DNA of 64,000 nucleotides, from contig BQMF02000483.1 in NCBI GenBank assembly GCA_027922465.2, positions 62,001-126,000 on the forward strand, read 5' to 3'. Below the pieces are notes generated by a model, which made no database searches, was not told the origin of the DNA, and was given only the letters and a program-made list of their open reading frames with translations. Both the position numbers and the translations under genes were made by a program. Positions 32,882-45,985 of the stretch are shown piece after piece. The DNA is from Turritopsis dohrnii (lineage: Eukaryota; Cnidaria; Hydrozoa; Anthoathecata; Oceaniidae). Every line of letters begins with the position of its first letter. Positions within the stretch are counted from its first letter, which is position 1.

Positions 32882-33119
32882 TGTGCCGTTGTCAAAGCTC
32901 GTACATTTAAAGACATTTTTTGACCATTGCTGTAGAACTACACGGAAGCAGATATCGCATCAATTGTTACCATAACAACAAGAAGAAGAGCTTTCTGTTT
33001 TGTGCCGTTGTCAAAGCTCGTACAGTTAAAAAGACATTCTTTGACCATTGCTGTTGAACGACACTCAAGCAGATAACACATCAACTGTTACCATGACAAC
33101 TGGAGGAAGAGCTTTCTAA
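32882..33119. repeat. 119-bp tandem duplication
   Basis: TGTGCCGTTGTCAAAGCTCG begins at 32882 and again at 33001. Both units continue through GACCATTGCTGT, AAGCAGATA, CATCAA and GTTACCAT to AGAGCTTTCT. The two differ at about a tenth of positions. Confidence 0.8.
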
Positions 33120-34965
33120 GTAGCACTCCAAAATAATGTATATTATAACCCATTATTATAATAACAAAAAAATAAACTATTTACGTCGGCAATAACAGAA
33201 ATGTATTTCATGTCGTCAAAATTGACGGTGGACACACCTCGTTATCGTGTCGAGGTCAGCCTAAAATCTGAATTGGGGAGTCTAAATAAAACAGTTCGGC
33301 TGAAACAGCTGCAGAACTACATGAAAACATAACAACATCTTTTAGTTTTAAGTTTATGAATGAAAAATATGATTCTAGTCACATAAGAGGTTTATGAGAT
33401 TTGTTTTATTTCCTTCACTGTCGTTTAGGCTCTTTTGAAGTTGCATGCGACACGCGAAAAAAGGATAAAGTTGTTAAGAAGGATTTTAAATGAAAAGAAA
33501 AACGATGTCTTATGTTTTTGATTCAGACCAAGGAAATAATTAACACGTGTATGCATTTCCTACGTTCGCTATAACTCTTAGATTATCTTTTCTCAGTTCA
33601 TGGAAAGACAGATGTTTTTCATTCAAAAATTCACATTTTGATATGCTCTTGCCTATTGCAACTTAACATCCAGCGTATTTACGAAAACAAATGAAGAAAT
33701 CTCTAAAATTCCTTTTGCGTTTGCTCAAAGAAAGGAACCACCTATTATGGTCTTTTAAAAGCCAGAAAAACATAGCACTTCATAAGCTAGGCATGTTTTA
33801 TCTTTATATTATCAAAGTTGTTCCTCTACATGACTAAAGGAACCAGGATCAAAGAACATTAGAACTTTGATTATAATCTGAAATATCAGCACGTAAAGCA
33901 GGGCCGTCAAAAGTATTGAGGTGGGTAAAAAAATATTTGAGCAGGGGGTTTGGGGGCGCTCTAAACCCACCAGTAGAGGTTTTAGGGGTCGGAGCCCCCT
34001 TATGAAAAGTTTTCCCTAATACTTTACTTCAATTTTTCTTAAAATCATTCCAAATTCTAGCTTTTTAGTGTTTTAAAAACATTTTTTTTTCAGCCAAAAA
34101 ACATTGGAGGGGCTTCAGGCCCTGTAAAGATTTGACATTAAAACATAAAAAAAAGCAACAAAGGCATGTACAAAATTTGTTAAAACATGATATGGAAATT
34201 GATCATCATTACACGTACATGTCAGTTTCTTTTATCCATATGAGTTTTAATCTGATACTCATGAGAAAATAACGAAATGTGAATAAATAGAGCGCAACAT
34301 CTTGACCTAGGTATAAACCATCAAACAATCATACGTTCACAATGGTCTCATTACCATATTATGATTTCAAATTTACATCGATAAGCTTGCATTGAATTAT
34401 GTATTTTTGCTATTAATGGCATCAGTAAAGCTAATGATGTTAACACTGCACTGCAACACTGTTACCATGACAATAAAGACCTCTTATGTAAGATCAGGGA
34501 CATTATAAATAAGATTAAACGGAGTGCTAATTGAATCAGTTGTGATAAGTTAGTGAGGGAGTTTTTTTTTCAAACAAATCCAACATCCGTTTGGTTGTTG
34601 TGATAAGGTTCAAGTCTTAAGTACAACATCGCTCATGTTTTTTTATTAAAGAGTAATCATTTTCTTTATAAATACTGTATATAGAATTCCATTTAATTTC
34701 ATATATCCGGATAAAAAATTACAACTATCAACTAACATAGTTGAAGATTTCCTGTGTGTTACTTCCAAAACCACACTCAGGATGTGTGTGATTTAAAGTT
34801 CGTTGTAAATAAATGAAAAAGTCTGTCAAAATGACATTATTTCTCAGAGAAGTGATTTTTGTTTTGGCTTGAACATTTCAAATGAATTGAGAGCAATTTA
34901 TTTTTTGACGCAAAACTAAAGATCGAAAGATATCCTTTGACGCTTTAAAAGAATAGCAAAATAAC

Positions 34966-34971
34966 TTTATT
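34966..34971 (-). terminator. Polyadenylation signal for the RASSF-like gene
   Basis: AATAAA on the minus strand, 35 bp past the stop codon of the gene ending at 35006. It is the first such hexamer downstream and implies a very short 3' UTR. Confidence 0.45.
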
Positions 34972-35005
34972 GAAAAAAAAAACAATTTCTGGAAAATGAT
35001 AAATA

Positions 35006-37792
35006 TCATACAAAACTAGACCCTCTTTGTTTGCTAGATACAACACCATTTTGAGCATTGCGTTTTTTGATTAAGGAACGCGGAGCTGATTGGGAACTGG
35101 TTTTCCAAGATCCATTTTTCAAGTTTCTATAGCCTGCCTTTTTCGTTCTAACATCAGAGTCTAGTCTTTCCAATAACGATAAGTTCTCTGACATTTCTTT
35201 TCGTTGATAATTCGTTAAGTCCGAAACAGATCGAAGTAAGCTCTTTACGTTGTCGATTTCCTTTAATATGTTCTGTTCTTCATGTTCAAGGTCCTCCTCT
35301 GTCTCATTTATATATTCTTTTGAAGTAACGATTTCCAATTCCTCCGTTAGCTGTGATATCAACAGATTATAATCTAGTAATCGTTCTAACAGTACATCAA
35401 GATTTTTACGTTCTTCTTCGATTTTTTCGACAATTTCTGTCATATCCTGCTCATTCGCATCGGCTAACGGTTGATTTTCACTAGAACTCGAAATGATACT
35501 GTGTCTGTTATTACTCAACGATGACAAAGAACTGTTGTCTGATGCGTCATCCATAAATGGAAAAGCTGTCGATGTTTGTTCGGTGTTTTGAGGATGTGTC
35601 CGAAATGTTTTACTAACCAACTTTGATTCCCTGTTATCATCTTCGCAGGTGTTTTCTTCGTTTTTCGATAAATCCGGCGAATTATTTTTTGATTTATCAT
35701 TCTCACTAAAATGATCGTTTACATCATTACTTTCGTGTTTTGATTCCACAGTCTGTTTGTTTTGATTATTACTAAAGGTAATATCACGTGACTTATAAGG
35801 TTGAGTGTTGTTGAGATTGACATCGGCTTCAATAATCACCGTTATACTATCCGAATTCGTTTCACGTTCCGAATTCGTTTGACGTGATTTCCCATTATCC
35901 GCTTTACTCCCTTTCGAATTTTGTTCGTTTTTATCTTCGGTCGTTTTGGTTTTACTTTTCGAATCACCAGATTTACTTTTCTTGTTTTTGTGTCTGTGTT
36001 TACTTTTCTTTTCAAATACATTGAGTTCTAATATTTCTTCCACTTCTTTCTCTTGTGTTTGTTTGTGATTTGCATCTTCGAAAACTATTTTGGATGTGTA
36101 TTCTGGCTCATTCGTACTGGTGGTCTTCTTAAATTTCTTTCCAATTCTTATTTCCTTGAGTTTTTTGTTGTAGAATTTTTCCTTTTCTTTTTTATCCGAG
36201 CTTTCCGTTCCATTTAACTGCTGTGAATAAAACTTGAACTCTTTAGATAAAACATCTGCGGTCTCAACACCCAGTATTAAACCAGCTTTCTTGAGACTTT
36301 TGTGTCTCTGAAGCGTGTTTGGGCTTAATAAAACTGGATCAGATATGTCTGTCTTTTTAAGTTTTTTCTTGTCTAACTTTTTACTTGCATTCGATAAAGC
36401 TTTTTGTTGTAATAATGCCACATCAAACGCAACCATTTTTCTTGAAGCTTCCTCTTCCACCTCATTAGAGCTCACAAAGTTCTTATTATGATCAACTGTG
36501 TTTTTATTGCCACTATTACTATCCACAAAATTTTTATTTAATGACGTTTGATCTGTGTATAATGCTACCGAAGACATACGGTTTTCCGATTCTTCCTGTT
36601 CTCTGTTCAAATCCTTTTTAACTGAACTTTTAATATCTTTTAATTCATTTCGATTGTTATTGTCGTATATTTGATCTTGTTTTGTTTCACAAATTCGTGT
36701 TTGGTTTGCTTTTAAAGTATTCGGTGTTTTATCAGTTTCATCTAATCCGATATTCTGTAAAGTATCCTGATCGTTTGTAGTGTTGTTATGATTCGATATT
36801 GTGTTCTGTTTGTCTTTGAACACGTTTTGTTTAACGTTAGTGTCTATGTTTTGATTTCCAATTTTTTCGATGTTGTTGTCAAGTGATAGCTTATCGATCA
36901 TTTTAATTGGATGATGTTCCTGTGATTCTGACGAATCATACTCGGGAGACGGAAGGCCGCTATCGTTTCCGTCATCTTTCTCTAATCTTTGTATTCGATT
37001 CATGTCTGTGTCGGTTTTCCTCTGAGTAGTGTTCAACTCTTCGTTGAACACGTGATAAACTTGTGAAGTCTTTTGTAGTTCCTTAATCCATGCTGTCTTT
37101 CGGACCTGCTTATTTTCCGTTTGTAATTTCTTGAGGGTTTTTGTTTGGTCGATAACAATATGAAATAAATCGTGGTAGACGTCAATATCGGAATCGTCGT
37201 GAGCTCGATTCTTTTTCTTTCTTAACCGTGAAACACGGTCTTGTTTGTAACTATCGAGATCAGAATCATCCACGCTCCTGTGTTTTGCCGGTATATGTTT
37301 AGTTTCAAAATCTTGTAGATATTTATCGGAATGTCTTTTGTGTTTCGGTTTCCCACTGTTCTTTTCTTGTTCTTCTGATTTTGTGAAATAATCTTCTTTG
37401 GTTTTCAATTTCTTTTTTCGTTTTTTATAAGACAAATCATCAACTGTGAACTCTTTTTCAATTGTAACAGTTTCACGTGCTATTATTTTCGCATTCTTCC
37501 CCAAGCTATTGAAGATTTTTAACGATTTCAAGTCGCCAACTTTTTTTCTATCACCTTTGAACGTCTCTAATAAATTTTCTTCACGTTTTGTTTCGATAGT
37601 CTTCACACCATATATCGCTTTTAGTGCTTTTTCTTCACCTCTCTTACTGTCCTCTTTACCCAGTCTAAGTGGACTTTCTGTTACTTTTGCTATAGCACAT
37701 AGTAGGTCTTTACAAGATGTCTGTCTCTGAATACCAGTGATTAAATATTTTTTACCATTAACAGTAACTTTTAGCGAGCTCGTTCCATTCAT
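35006..37792 (-). CDS. RASSF9/RASSF10-like N-terminal RASSF protein, intronless, 928 aa
   Basis: One uninterrupted minus-strand frame with an ATG start. Residues 6-36 (SLKVTVNGKKYLITGI, QTSCKDLLCAIAK) match the opening of the Ras-association ubiquitin fold in N-terminal RASSF proteins; the rest of that domain to about residue 115 is more diverged. Residues about 206-232 (DLFHIVIDQTKTLKKLQ) fit the helix that follows the domain in RASSF9. DSGLPSPEYDSSE recalls the Ser-rich motif of that family. A coiled coil occupies about 775-890 (IEEERKNLDVLLERLLDY). Between them is a ~500-residue Lys/Asn/Ser-rich, probably disordered insertion, making it about twice the vertebrate length. Known family members are scaffolds at centrosomes, junctions and vesicles and act in growth control. 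The family assignment is by pattern memory; a RASSF7/8-like placement remains possible. Confidence 0.65.
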   Translation of the reverse strand: MNGTSSLKVTVNGKKYLITGIQRQTSCKDLLCAIAKVTESPLRLGKEDSKRGEEKALKAIYGVKTIETKREENLLETFKGDRKKVGDLKSLKIFNSLGKNAKIIARETVTIEKEFTVDDLSYKKRKKKLKTKEDYFTKSEEQEKNSGKPKHKRHSDKYLQDFETKHIPAKHRSVDDSDLDSYKQDRVSRLRKKKNRAHDDSDIDVYHDLFHIVIDQTKTLKKLQTENKQVRKTAWIKELQKTSQVYHVFNEELNTTQRKTDTDMNRIQRLEKDDGNDSGLPSPEYDSSESQEHHPIKMIDKLSLDNNIEKIGNQNIDTNVKQNVFKDKQNTISNHNNTTNDQDTLQNIGLDETDKTPNTLKANQTRICETKQDQIYDNNNRNELKDIKSSVKKDLNREQEESENRMSSVALYTDQTSLNKNFVDSNSGNKNTVDHNKNFVSSNEVEEEASRKMVAFDVALLQQKALSNASKKLDKKKLKKTDISDPVLLSPNTLQRHKSLKKAGLILGVETADVLSKEFKFYSQQLNGTESSDKKEKEKFYNKKLKEIRIGKKFKKTTSTNEPEYTSKIVFEDANHKQTQEKEVEEILELNVFEKKSKHRHKNKKSKSGDSKSKTKTTEDKNEQNSKGSKADNGKSRQTNSERETNSDSITVIIEADVNLNNTQPYKSRDITFSNNQNKQTVESKHESNDVNDHFSENDKSKNNSPDLSKNEENTCEDDNRESKLVSKTFRTHPQNTEQTSTAFPFMDDASDNSSLSSLSNNRHSIISSSSENQPLADANEQDMTEIVEKIEEERKNLDVLLERLLDYNLLISQLTEELEIVTSKEYINETEEDLEHEEQNILKEIDNVKSLLRSVSDLTNYQRKEMSENLSLLERLDSDVRTKKAGYRNLKNGSWKTSSQSAPRSLIKKRNAQNGVVSSKQRGSSFV

Positions 37793-38660
37793 GGTAGTTT
37801 TATAGATTCAATACATTCACTATTTTATTCACCACAATACATGTATTATCTTTTTTTCAATCGCTATTTCTATAAAATATAAAATAGAAGAAACATTTTG
37901 AATTTTTCATAAAATATTGAGAAGATTTCAAAGAGGAAATGAGAACTCCCAAGGCTTGAAATTTTTTCGCAATAAGCATGTTAGAGAAAATGTGATTTTT
38001 AAAAGTACAATAAGTAAAATGTCTGAATTATTTAGAAGACGTCAAATTTTACATTTCAATGAAGCAGAAATAACAAATTTAAAGTAACATATAATTTTTA
38101 TACTCAACCACTTTCCAGCACAAGAGTCCTTCAATTTTACGTAAAATAATCTCAAACGTTAAAAGTTGGTGTTTTCTCAATAACACGATAAAATTTCCAC
38201 ATTTCAGTACAATTTCATTGGCCCTGATTTTATTTTCCGCTGCAGTTAAAGTTAAATGTCTTGCAGTTCCTTTTTGCGCAATTTTCTACCTAGCAACTCT
38301 TCTTTCAATATACAACACAATATAAATTGATCTGATGAATGATAATTTAATAAAAACTTAATTGAAAGTTTAAATTCTAGCTATATTGACAATAGTGTAA
38401 GTGGTATAAATCTGTTGCAATTCTTATTGCAAATTATGTGTGGAGCACGTGAAAATGTGTCATGCATTGTTGGCATGGACAGACATTTTTAAATTTCTAC
38501 ACTTTCGTTTAAAATATCGATCACAACATTTACTTCAATCTATATTTTCGTTTTCCGAAACCTGAATAAATAAAAAAACCCGAATTATTTTTAAAATCAG
38601 TTTGTTTCAAAACACTGCAACATGACACAGCAAAAGGTTAAGAACGTAAGTAACCAAAAC

Positions 38661-38780
38661 CTTAGTGGATAAATTTGCTGAAATCACTGCGACGGAGTAC
38701 ATTTTTATAGAAATATACACACTATTTCAATGAAAATGCTCTTTGTCGCAGTGATCATTTGTCGATTTTACCTACTGGGA
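38661..38780 (+). mobile_element. 120-bp palindromic miniature element, copy 1
   Basis: Shares with 63015-63135 (opposite strand) the segments GTGGAYAAATTTG, AATCACTGCGACG/ATCAATACAAAGG, TTTCTATAGAAATATAC-like core, AATGAAAATG, TCGCAGTGA and CGATTTTRCC. Its own halves ATCACTGCGAC and GTCGCAGTGAT are inverted repeats. No coding sequence. Confidence 0.65.
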
Positions 38781-41700
38781 TATGCACATTTAAATGAACT
38801 TATTTCATTAGAAATCATGAAGGCGCTATGTCTTGTTTTGCAAATTGTTGCACATGTTTTTGCGTTCAATGATCAATTTGAAATTACACGTTGTCATTGC
38901 TAACTCATCAACGGAAAACCACCAATTGAAAGCAATTGTTTGAAATGACGATTAATGTAGCACCTCCCTGCCTGTTCATCAAATTGATCATTTCAGAGAC
39001 TTACCCAAATTTTTTAATGCTTTTTATTTATATAAATAAATCTGTAATGATAAACCTTCAGAGTTGAAGAAGAACACAAGAATACACAATTCTGATAGTG
39101 TCGAATGCTTGAGTATTTACAAAAAAACATGAACTATTTTGTTAATGAAGAAAAGTAAGTTCAATAAAATCACTGTAAATCCAATAGATCCGATACTATA
39201 AATCCGATACTTCTTCAAGACGGCAACAAGATGGCATGGAACAGAGAATGGTTGATATAAACAATAGATCCGTGCAGAGATAGATGGCCCACGTGCTTTT
39301 CGTATCACATGGATAATTGTATTCCTATACTGGAATGGCACAATTACGCGATCTAGCCATCCTGTGAGATGTCTCAGACGGAAAAATAGTTATAATGAGG
39401 CATTCTATACAACAAAATACCCTTAGAAAGTAAAGTTTTTGTATGAATGGACTATGATTTCTCACTACACTAAAAAGCACGTGGTCAATAAAAACTCTTC
39501 AAGAGAAAATTAATGGTAATGCTTGTTAAGTTACAAACCACACCTGTATTCCGATTTGTCTTCTAAATCAAAAAACCCTAAAAAAAGGCTATAAAAACTT
39601 TTATCAATCTCTTCATTATGTATACTCTTTACTATGTTTATTTTATTGAACTCCATGTGCTTTTGTGTCACCAAACCGCAGATTTTGCCAGTGAAATGGT
39701 CCTACTCAACTGGGTAAATATACCCTTAACATATCACAACAATCACACTGTGCTTAGTAAGACATTTTGTTGTATTGACAGAATTACTCATGGTAATATA
39801 AAAACAAGTAGTTGCTATATATTTTCAATCAAAAAGTGTTAGTATCTTTTGGACTGTTTCTAAATCGAACAAAGTATTGATTCCCGATAAGGTGGTTGCT
39901 TAACAGGGATTAACAATGAAAGCAGTCCGGTTTAAGTAATGTAATATTCAAGTTAAAAGATCGAGAATAAAAAAACCAGTCCGGCTTTAATGAAAGCCTG
40001 TGTTGTTTAGATTTTTAGGTAGTGCTATGCACGAACTGTTCCTAATAAACCGAATGGAAACTATTTTTATCTCTCTTCATTTACCTGCCAACACGTGTAG
40101 GTGCCAGGACTACTCGTCGTTTCTGATATTTAGAAAACATGGCTTTTGTAATCAAAGGTGATCCAGCCAATCCTGTTTATTTGAACAGTAAAGATAAGGT
40201 TAGAAGATGACAACACTGGATTGATACATTCTACCTACACCTGCCAAGTGTTTCTGAAAGTTAGATTTCTGGAAACTCGGTTAAATAAACATGAAGCAGT
40301 TATGATGCAATGAAAGCTACGTTTCACCGTTCCTTTCATGCATAAATGCATAAAACATTCTTCAATCGCTATACAGTTAGTGGTTCCAGCATTTCATATA
40401 ACATGAGTAAAAATCAATTTCTTCCTATGTGTATATAAGTACAGATATCTAAAGTGGTTAATCTCAGTTACCATATCCTAGTTCATTTCTAATCATAAAT
40501 TACATCAAATATTGGGTGGAATGTTATGATCTAAACTTACGGCAGAGTTGAACTTCAAAATCAAAACGACGCGAAAGACGAAATCTTATTACTTTGATTT
40601 GTCTCTTCCCAATTTTTTTTTGTACTAAAATTTTGATTAAAGTAGTATGCGGCTCATTTTTTATGGAAGGATTAATCGCTGTTGTTCATCTATAGTAAAA
40701 TGTTTCTCGATCTGTGTTTTAGTTATTTCATTATAGCAATATCATCAATATGGCAATTATAAACCTCAATAGTGTAAAAAATAACTGACATAGTTGTTGA
40801 ATGTATGACTTTTGTGCGGGTGCTTCTCAATAATATCATATATCGGAATGATATTATATGCTATTATCAATACGCTATCATTACAAAAAAAATCTCAGGG
40901 GTGCTACAGTAGTTTCCTTTCTCTTTAATTTCCAACAGGCTTTCTGACATGTTTTTGCTTGCCGCATGCGGATTACATAATATTGATTGATTGATTGATG
41001 TCAGTTGAGAAAGATCATCTATTTTATAAGATTACGTTTTTTTCAAACAAGTCAAAGCTCTACTCTGATCTTGTCATAAAAATGTCTATTTCGATCTATA
41101 TGCATCGGTTTGACAAGCATTCTTGTATCAGAAGTTATTTGGTACATCCTCAGAGTAATTAATATAATACCTCTTAGCTTCAACAAGTCTCTGTAACCCA
41201 AAGTTAGTAGCAATGTAGCCTAATAACAAATTCTAAAGAAGCTGCCAAAGTTACATGAATAATTTCTATATTCAAAATTGTTATTGAATTCAAAGACGTA
41301 GATACATTCGTGTTGAACTTAATTAAAATTTTAGAAATGGAATTAGTCAATAAAATAAACAAAACACATATAAAAAACAAATAAGGTACAATCAAAACAA
41401 AATCAATAAACAAACACTAGAATTGTAAACAGGTTATGCGTAAACAGGCTATGTGTAAATTTCAAAATGTGTTTTGTCAAAAATTTTTCATGAAGTTATA
41501 GAAAAATTCCTGACGTGATATTTTTTTTCTCCCTCAGACTTTTGCAACAAGTATACATAGCAAGAAAATATGGTTGGCAGACAAGCCTTTGTTATAATTA
41601 TTAACAACTTATTTATATGCATAATATATTGAACGTTTTCCTGCTAATATTCCTGCTAGGATAGTGCTATCAATTACTCTTCAATGAATCTATACAGTTT

Positions 41701-44700
41701 ACATTTCAATCTTTCGTTTTTGATGAAAAAAAACCTACTGAGCGCACGACGAACCTCCTGGAGTTTTTTTCATCCTTTAATTATGATTGTTTAAGGAAAT
41801 TGATATGGTAACGGCCAGATTTCTGTTTTTCACATCGACTTGATACTGTTATGGATTTCTGCAAGTCTCACGATTCATGTTATGTATTTTTCGAGGAAAA
41901 TCGACGAAAACCCTACTAAGGAAAAACATACTTATTTGACTTGATTTTAAATTTGTGATCTGGATTTTAGACAACCCATTATATAACTGATCCATTACTA
42001 CAATAAATCCAGCGTTAAATTTAAAAAATTCAACATTCATTATGTTCAACATTCAACATCCATTATGTATTGGAAAAATGAAAATTTGAAAAAGAAATGA
42101 AACAGAAGTAAAAAGCAAAAAGGCTTGACAAAAATTCCAACAGAAAAGCCTGGAACTCTTACCATTATATCAGTATGTCAGCTAAACAATTGACACTGAG
42201 CAAAGACAGAACTAAATTTCTTTGTTCCGTTATTTGTATGACGGTAAGTAAACATAGGTTTGTTGCATCGCACAACATATCATATTCGAGAACTGTCGCA
42301 AAATTCCGTGTCCAGTTAGACATGTGAAAAGTCAAATTTCATTTTTTTCCTTCAAAAACAAAGAACAAGCAAACGAAGGAGGTCAGATGAAATTGCACTT
42401 TTTGTACAGAAATTCATGTGATGATATTTAAAAGAGGTATCAAACTTTACCGCAAGAAATTCGCTTTTTATTATTTGCATGCATGTTATCAAATTAATGA
42501 GAAAATGGCTAGCGTTTATTTTGACATGGATTTGGGAATGTCTTTTTCACCGTAGTATAGGCTATAAATATCACAATACTGTGAGAAAATTCCTCTCCTT
42601 GTTTTGATACTGTTCTTAGCGATGTGTCTTTTAATATAATAATTTGTTTACTTTACATCAATCAAGCTTAGAAGACTCCAAGCTAAATATCGAATATTAT
42701 AGACTCCTTTATTAAATGAGATTTTCTTTCATGCGTATGTAACACTTGCCAGGGTTAGGGACTTGCCTTGATCTTTATGATCCCTGATTTTATCACACTT
42801 TTGTATTTTACTTTTTATTGAAGATTTAAAGAGCTTTTTTGTTCGTTTGTTTTTGTTTGTGTGTGTTTTTTTTAGCAATTCCATCGACATTTTAAGTATT
42901 GACAACCCAGCACACAATACATAAATAAGCAAATAAATGAAAATACGATAGATACTCCAAGCAAAGATAACAATAGTTCTGGCAATCAGAAATAGTCAAA
43001 GTGCTACCTACATAACATTTTTCCCACAATCTCTTTTAACCGTATCTTTTACTACAACAAACGTTTTCGGTGCTTGAAAAAAACATAACTCGAATGTGCT
43101 GCTAGAAAGTCTAGTAAATATCATAGGTGCGTGAAATTTTGAAATTAGGCAAAGTAACACTGGATTTCTCTAGTTAAATTTATCTATGCAAGGAAATAAT
43201 TCAACACAAGAAGCTATCAAAGACTATGATCGATGTATTTTACAGATCCCAAATTTCGTAATTACTGCTTATAACAAGGAAGTGTTCAAATCCGTTTTAC
43301 TGTACAGTGAAATTTGAGTAAAAGCATCAGCTGATTAAAGCATTCTGACGTAACACTATAAAGTATAGAGATCTTGTTAGAGTACGGAAACGTTTAAGTA
43401 GCTTTTAAAAATATGCCGAATACCATTACGTACGTATTGTACTACTTAGATTTTCTTGCGTCACTACGAGTGTATACATCTACGGATTTCTGACAAGCTC
43501 AACTTCTCGGCTAAAATCCTCTAAAAATCGTCTGAATGAACGAGGCATAGCCTGAACCCAACCCTCAGTTATCCAAACAAGATTCAATCCGTATATTAGC
43601 TACATGACTTAGGTCTCTTGGTTCTTGCTATTTTTATGTCTCCGTCCAGGATTTGTAGCAAGTTACAGTAAAAGATTTAGCGACTTCCTATACAGCTAAT
43701 TACAACCTTCGAGTATTTTCTAATGCTACTGTAGTTACCTTTTGTGTTTTGCGCATGAAAGCAAAAATTCCTTGCTTTTGTATAAAACTAAAGGACACGC
43801 TAAGGCCACTACAAAAGAATCGTGCTACAGCATCATAGAAATCCTGGGTATGTGTTATCATGGACGTTGGTATTATCAACTTTTAAACAAACCCTTTGAA
43901 TTTAAGCGGATCAGAGGATTCTCAATATGAAATTTATCATATAATAAAAACTTGGGATTACCAAGAAGTGCACTGAGACCCAAGCTCACAAATTTTAAGA
44001 AATCTAAAGAAAAACGCTTACCTTATGATGCTCATATAGTCAAACAGTGTGTATTTATTTTACCTTCACCTTTATACAGCAGTCCTCCTTCATTTATTTA
44101 AAATAATTCTCTCAACTATTGGTATTCCACTTTCTGAATGAACTGTTTTTAAAATGCTATGCATTAGTCATAGATTTACCAACGATTTCCTCTTTATTCC
44201 CACAATTAAATCAGACTGTCATTAACTCCTACTGGTACCTTCGAAGAGGTCGATGAAGTCGTCACGAATGTAGTAATGAGACTAGTGTATTATAAAATTC
44301 AACCTTCTGTGTTTATCACCAGACACAGAACTTTCAAATTATTGTTAACAAAAGCTCCAAGTGAGAACTACATGCGTAAATTAATAGAAAGTTTAAGATT
44401 TCCTCAAAAGGTATTATCAAACATTTGTCTGTAGTTGAATTTATAGCGAACAACAGCAGAAAGCATATTTTTCGAAAATCAGTTAATTTTGACCTTAACA
44501 TATATCAGATCATTTGAAGTTAAGTTTCATCAAATTAAAGAAAACGTTATATGCATGTCCTGGAAATCTAATTCATCGATAGATATCCAGAGTTGAAATT
44601 GTTTACAGAACGTAATATAAAGTACGGCTTACCACTAGAACAACCCGATATCCTTCTATTGTGGAAAGAATCTTAGAATTTCAAATTTGACACTGTGATA

Positions 44701-45739
44701 TTAGCTAGTAACAGTAAAATAAAGCGAAAAGAAATTTCGGCCAGGCTTTATCTAATTATTTCCAATCAAAGAGATAAAACAGTTCATACTAGAACAACAT
44801 AACAATGCGTTTATTAGCATTTAGACCTAAGAAATGTCAGTTTTAAGAAACTTTAAATAACACACATTAAAATCTATTGTTAAAATATTCATTCTTTATG
44901 TTACTACAATATGTATAACATTTTGCAAAGGCCTATCAAAACGACATGACGATGTTGAAAATATAGAAAATGTAAAAGACTTCTTTTTATGTTATTACGT
45001 GATATGTTTTCTCTAACCAACCTTTTTGAGCGTATAAATGTGAGAACGAGATTTCTTTTATCATTTCTGCGAAAAATTGTCAACCATAAACACGTAATTT
45101 TCAGCGAAAGATGAATGAAAAAGATGAATTTTGGAGACTCGTTTACAAGGAAATGGTGGCAGTTGACTATATGTACTAAACTACAAAGGATTTTTTTATA
45201 CCGAAATATTTCTATAATGATGTAAAAATGTCAAAAGAAATATTTTCAAATCTCTCGTACTCGTCGCTCCAAGAAACTTTTCAGAGTTTTGTAAACTTTG
45301 CATGGTGAAGTATTGTTCTTTGAAACTTATTATGAAGGGAATGATTCCGAAGATCATAATCTTCCCAAAATAACTATTTGAAAACCAAAAATTTTAATCT
45401 AAAGAGCAGATGAAATTAATTCGCTTAGGGAAAATTTCGCGTTGTTTCTCTATTTCTAATCAAGGAATGAGAAAATAAAGAAAAATAAAACAAAGTGTAC
45501 AAAACTGTAAAGTCAGCTATTCCTGTAAACTCTCTAGCCTGATTGGTCAAAAACCTTGAGTCTAAATGTTCTTTTTTTCCGAATTTTTTGACTTAGTGAA
45601 ATAATAGTGACACTTGTGAATACCACAAATTTGTTGGATGGAAACCTGTCTATATCTATTAGAAAATCAGTCGGAATTTCCCGCAAGTCTGAAAAAAACT
45701 CGTTGAAATTTTGAAGACACTTGAAATTATAAGTATTAC

Positions 45740-45985
45740 TCTAACAAAATAGCGCCCATCCTAAATGCTCGGTTATGCTCACTCTCAGAGTAACGCCCAT
45801 ATTTAATAAGTCTAGGGGTTATTTGAAATTGAAATAAGAGTTGAAGGGAAATTTTACTTGAAAGTATTTGATTTCTGTCTTTCCTTTTAAACAAAGCATG
45901 CATAAGAAGAAGTGGCGTTTATTATAAGACCAAAAAGTCACATTATTTTCTTGAATAAGCCCCGGGCGCATTTATGGTATGCAGG
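45740..45985. repeat. Repeat with GCGCCC..AATAAG words, copy 1
   Basis: Contains CTTGAAATTATAAGTATT just before it, then TAGCGCCCATCCTAAAT, CTCACTCTCAGAGTAACGCC, CATATTTAATAAGTCTAGG, and near the right side GGCGTTTATTATAAG and AATAAGCCCCGGGCGC. The same core occurs at 48146-48275. Probably a diverged word-repeat element whose ends are not clear. Confidence 0.45.

Larger units (their letters stand above)
29788..35005. other. Repeat-bearing interval between gene C region and the RASSF-like gene
   Basis: No protein-coding gene recognised. Separately annotated: tRNA-like sequence at 30477-30548, SINE-like remnant at 31570-31700, a 119-bp tandem duplication at 32882-33119 and the poly(A) signal of the RASSF-like gene. 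At 33898-34130 a G-rich phrase (GGGGGTTTGGGGGCGCTC ... GGGGTCGGAGCCCC) looks like part of a dispersed repeat. Confidence 0.35.

Noticed and set aside
37446..37730. 94-codon plus-strand Phe/Ser-rich frame
   Set aside because: Antisense of the RASSF-like gene.
42729..42932. 67-codon minus-strand Lys-rich frame
   Set aside because: Composition follows a T-rich, low-complexity plus strand; no splice partner found.
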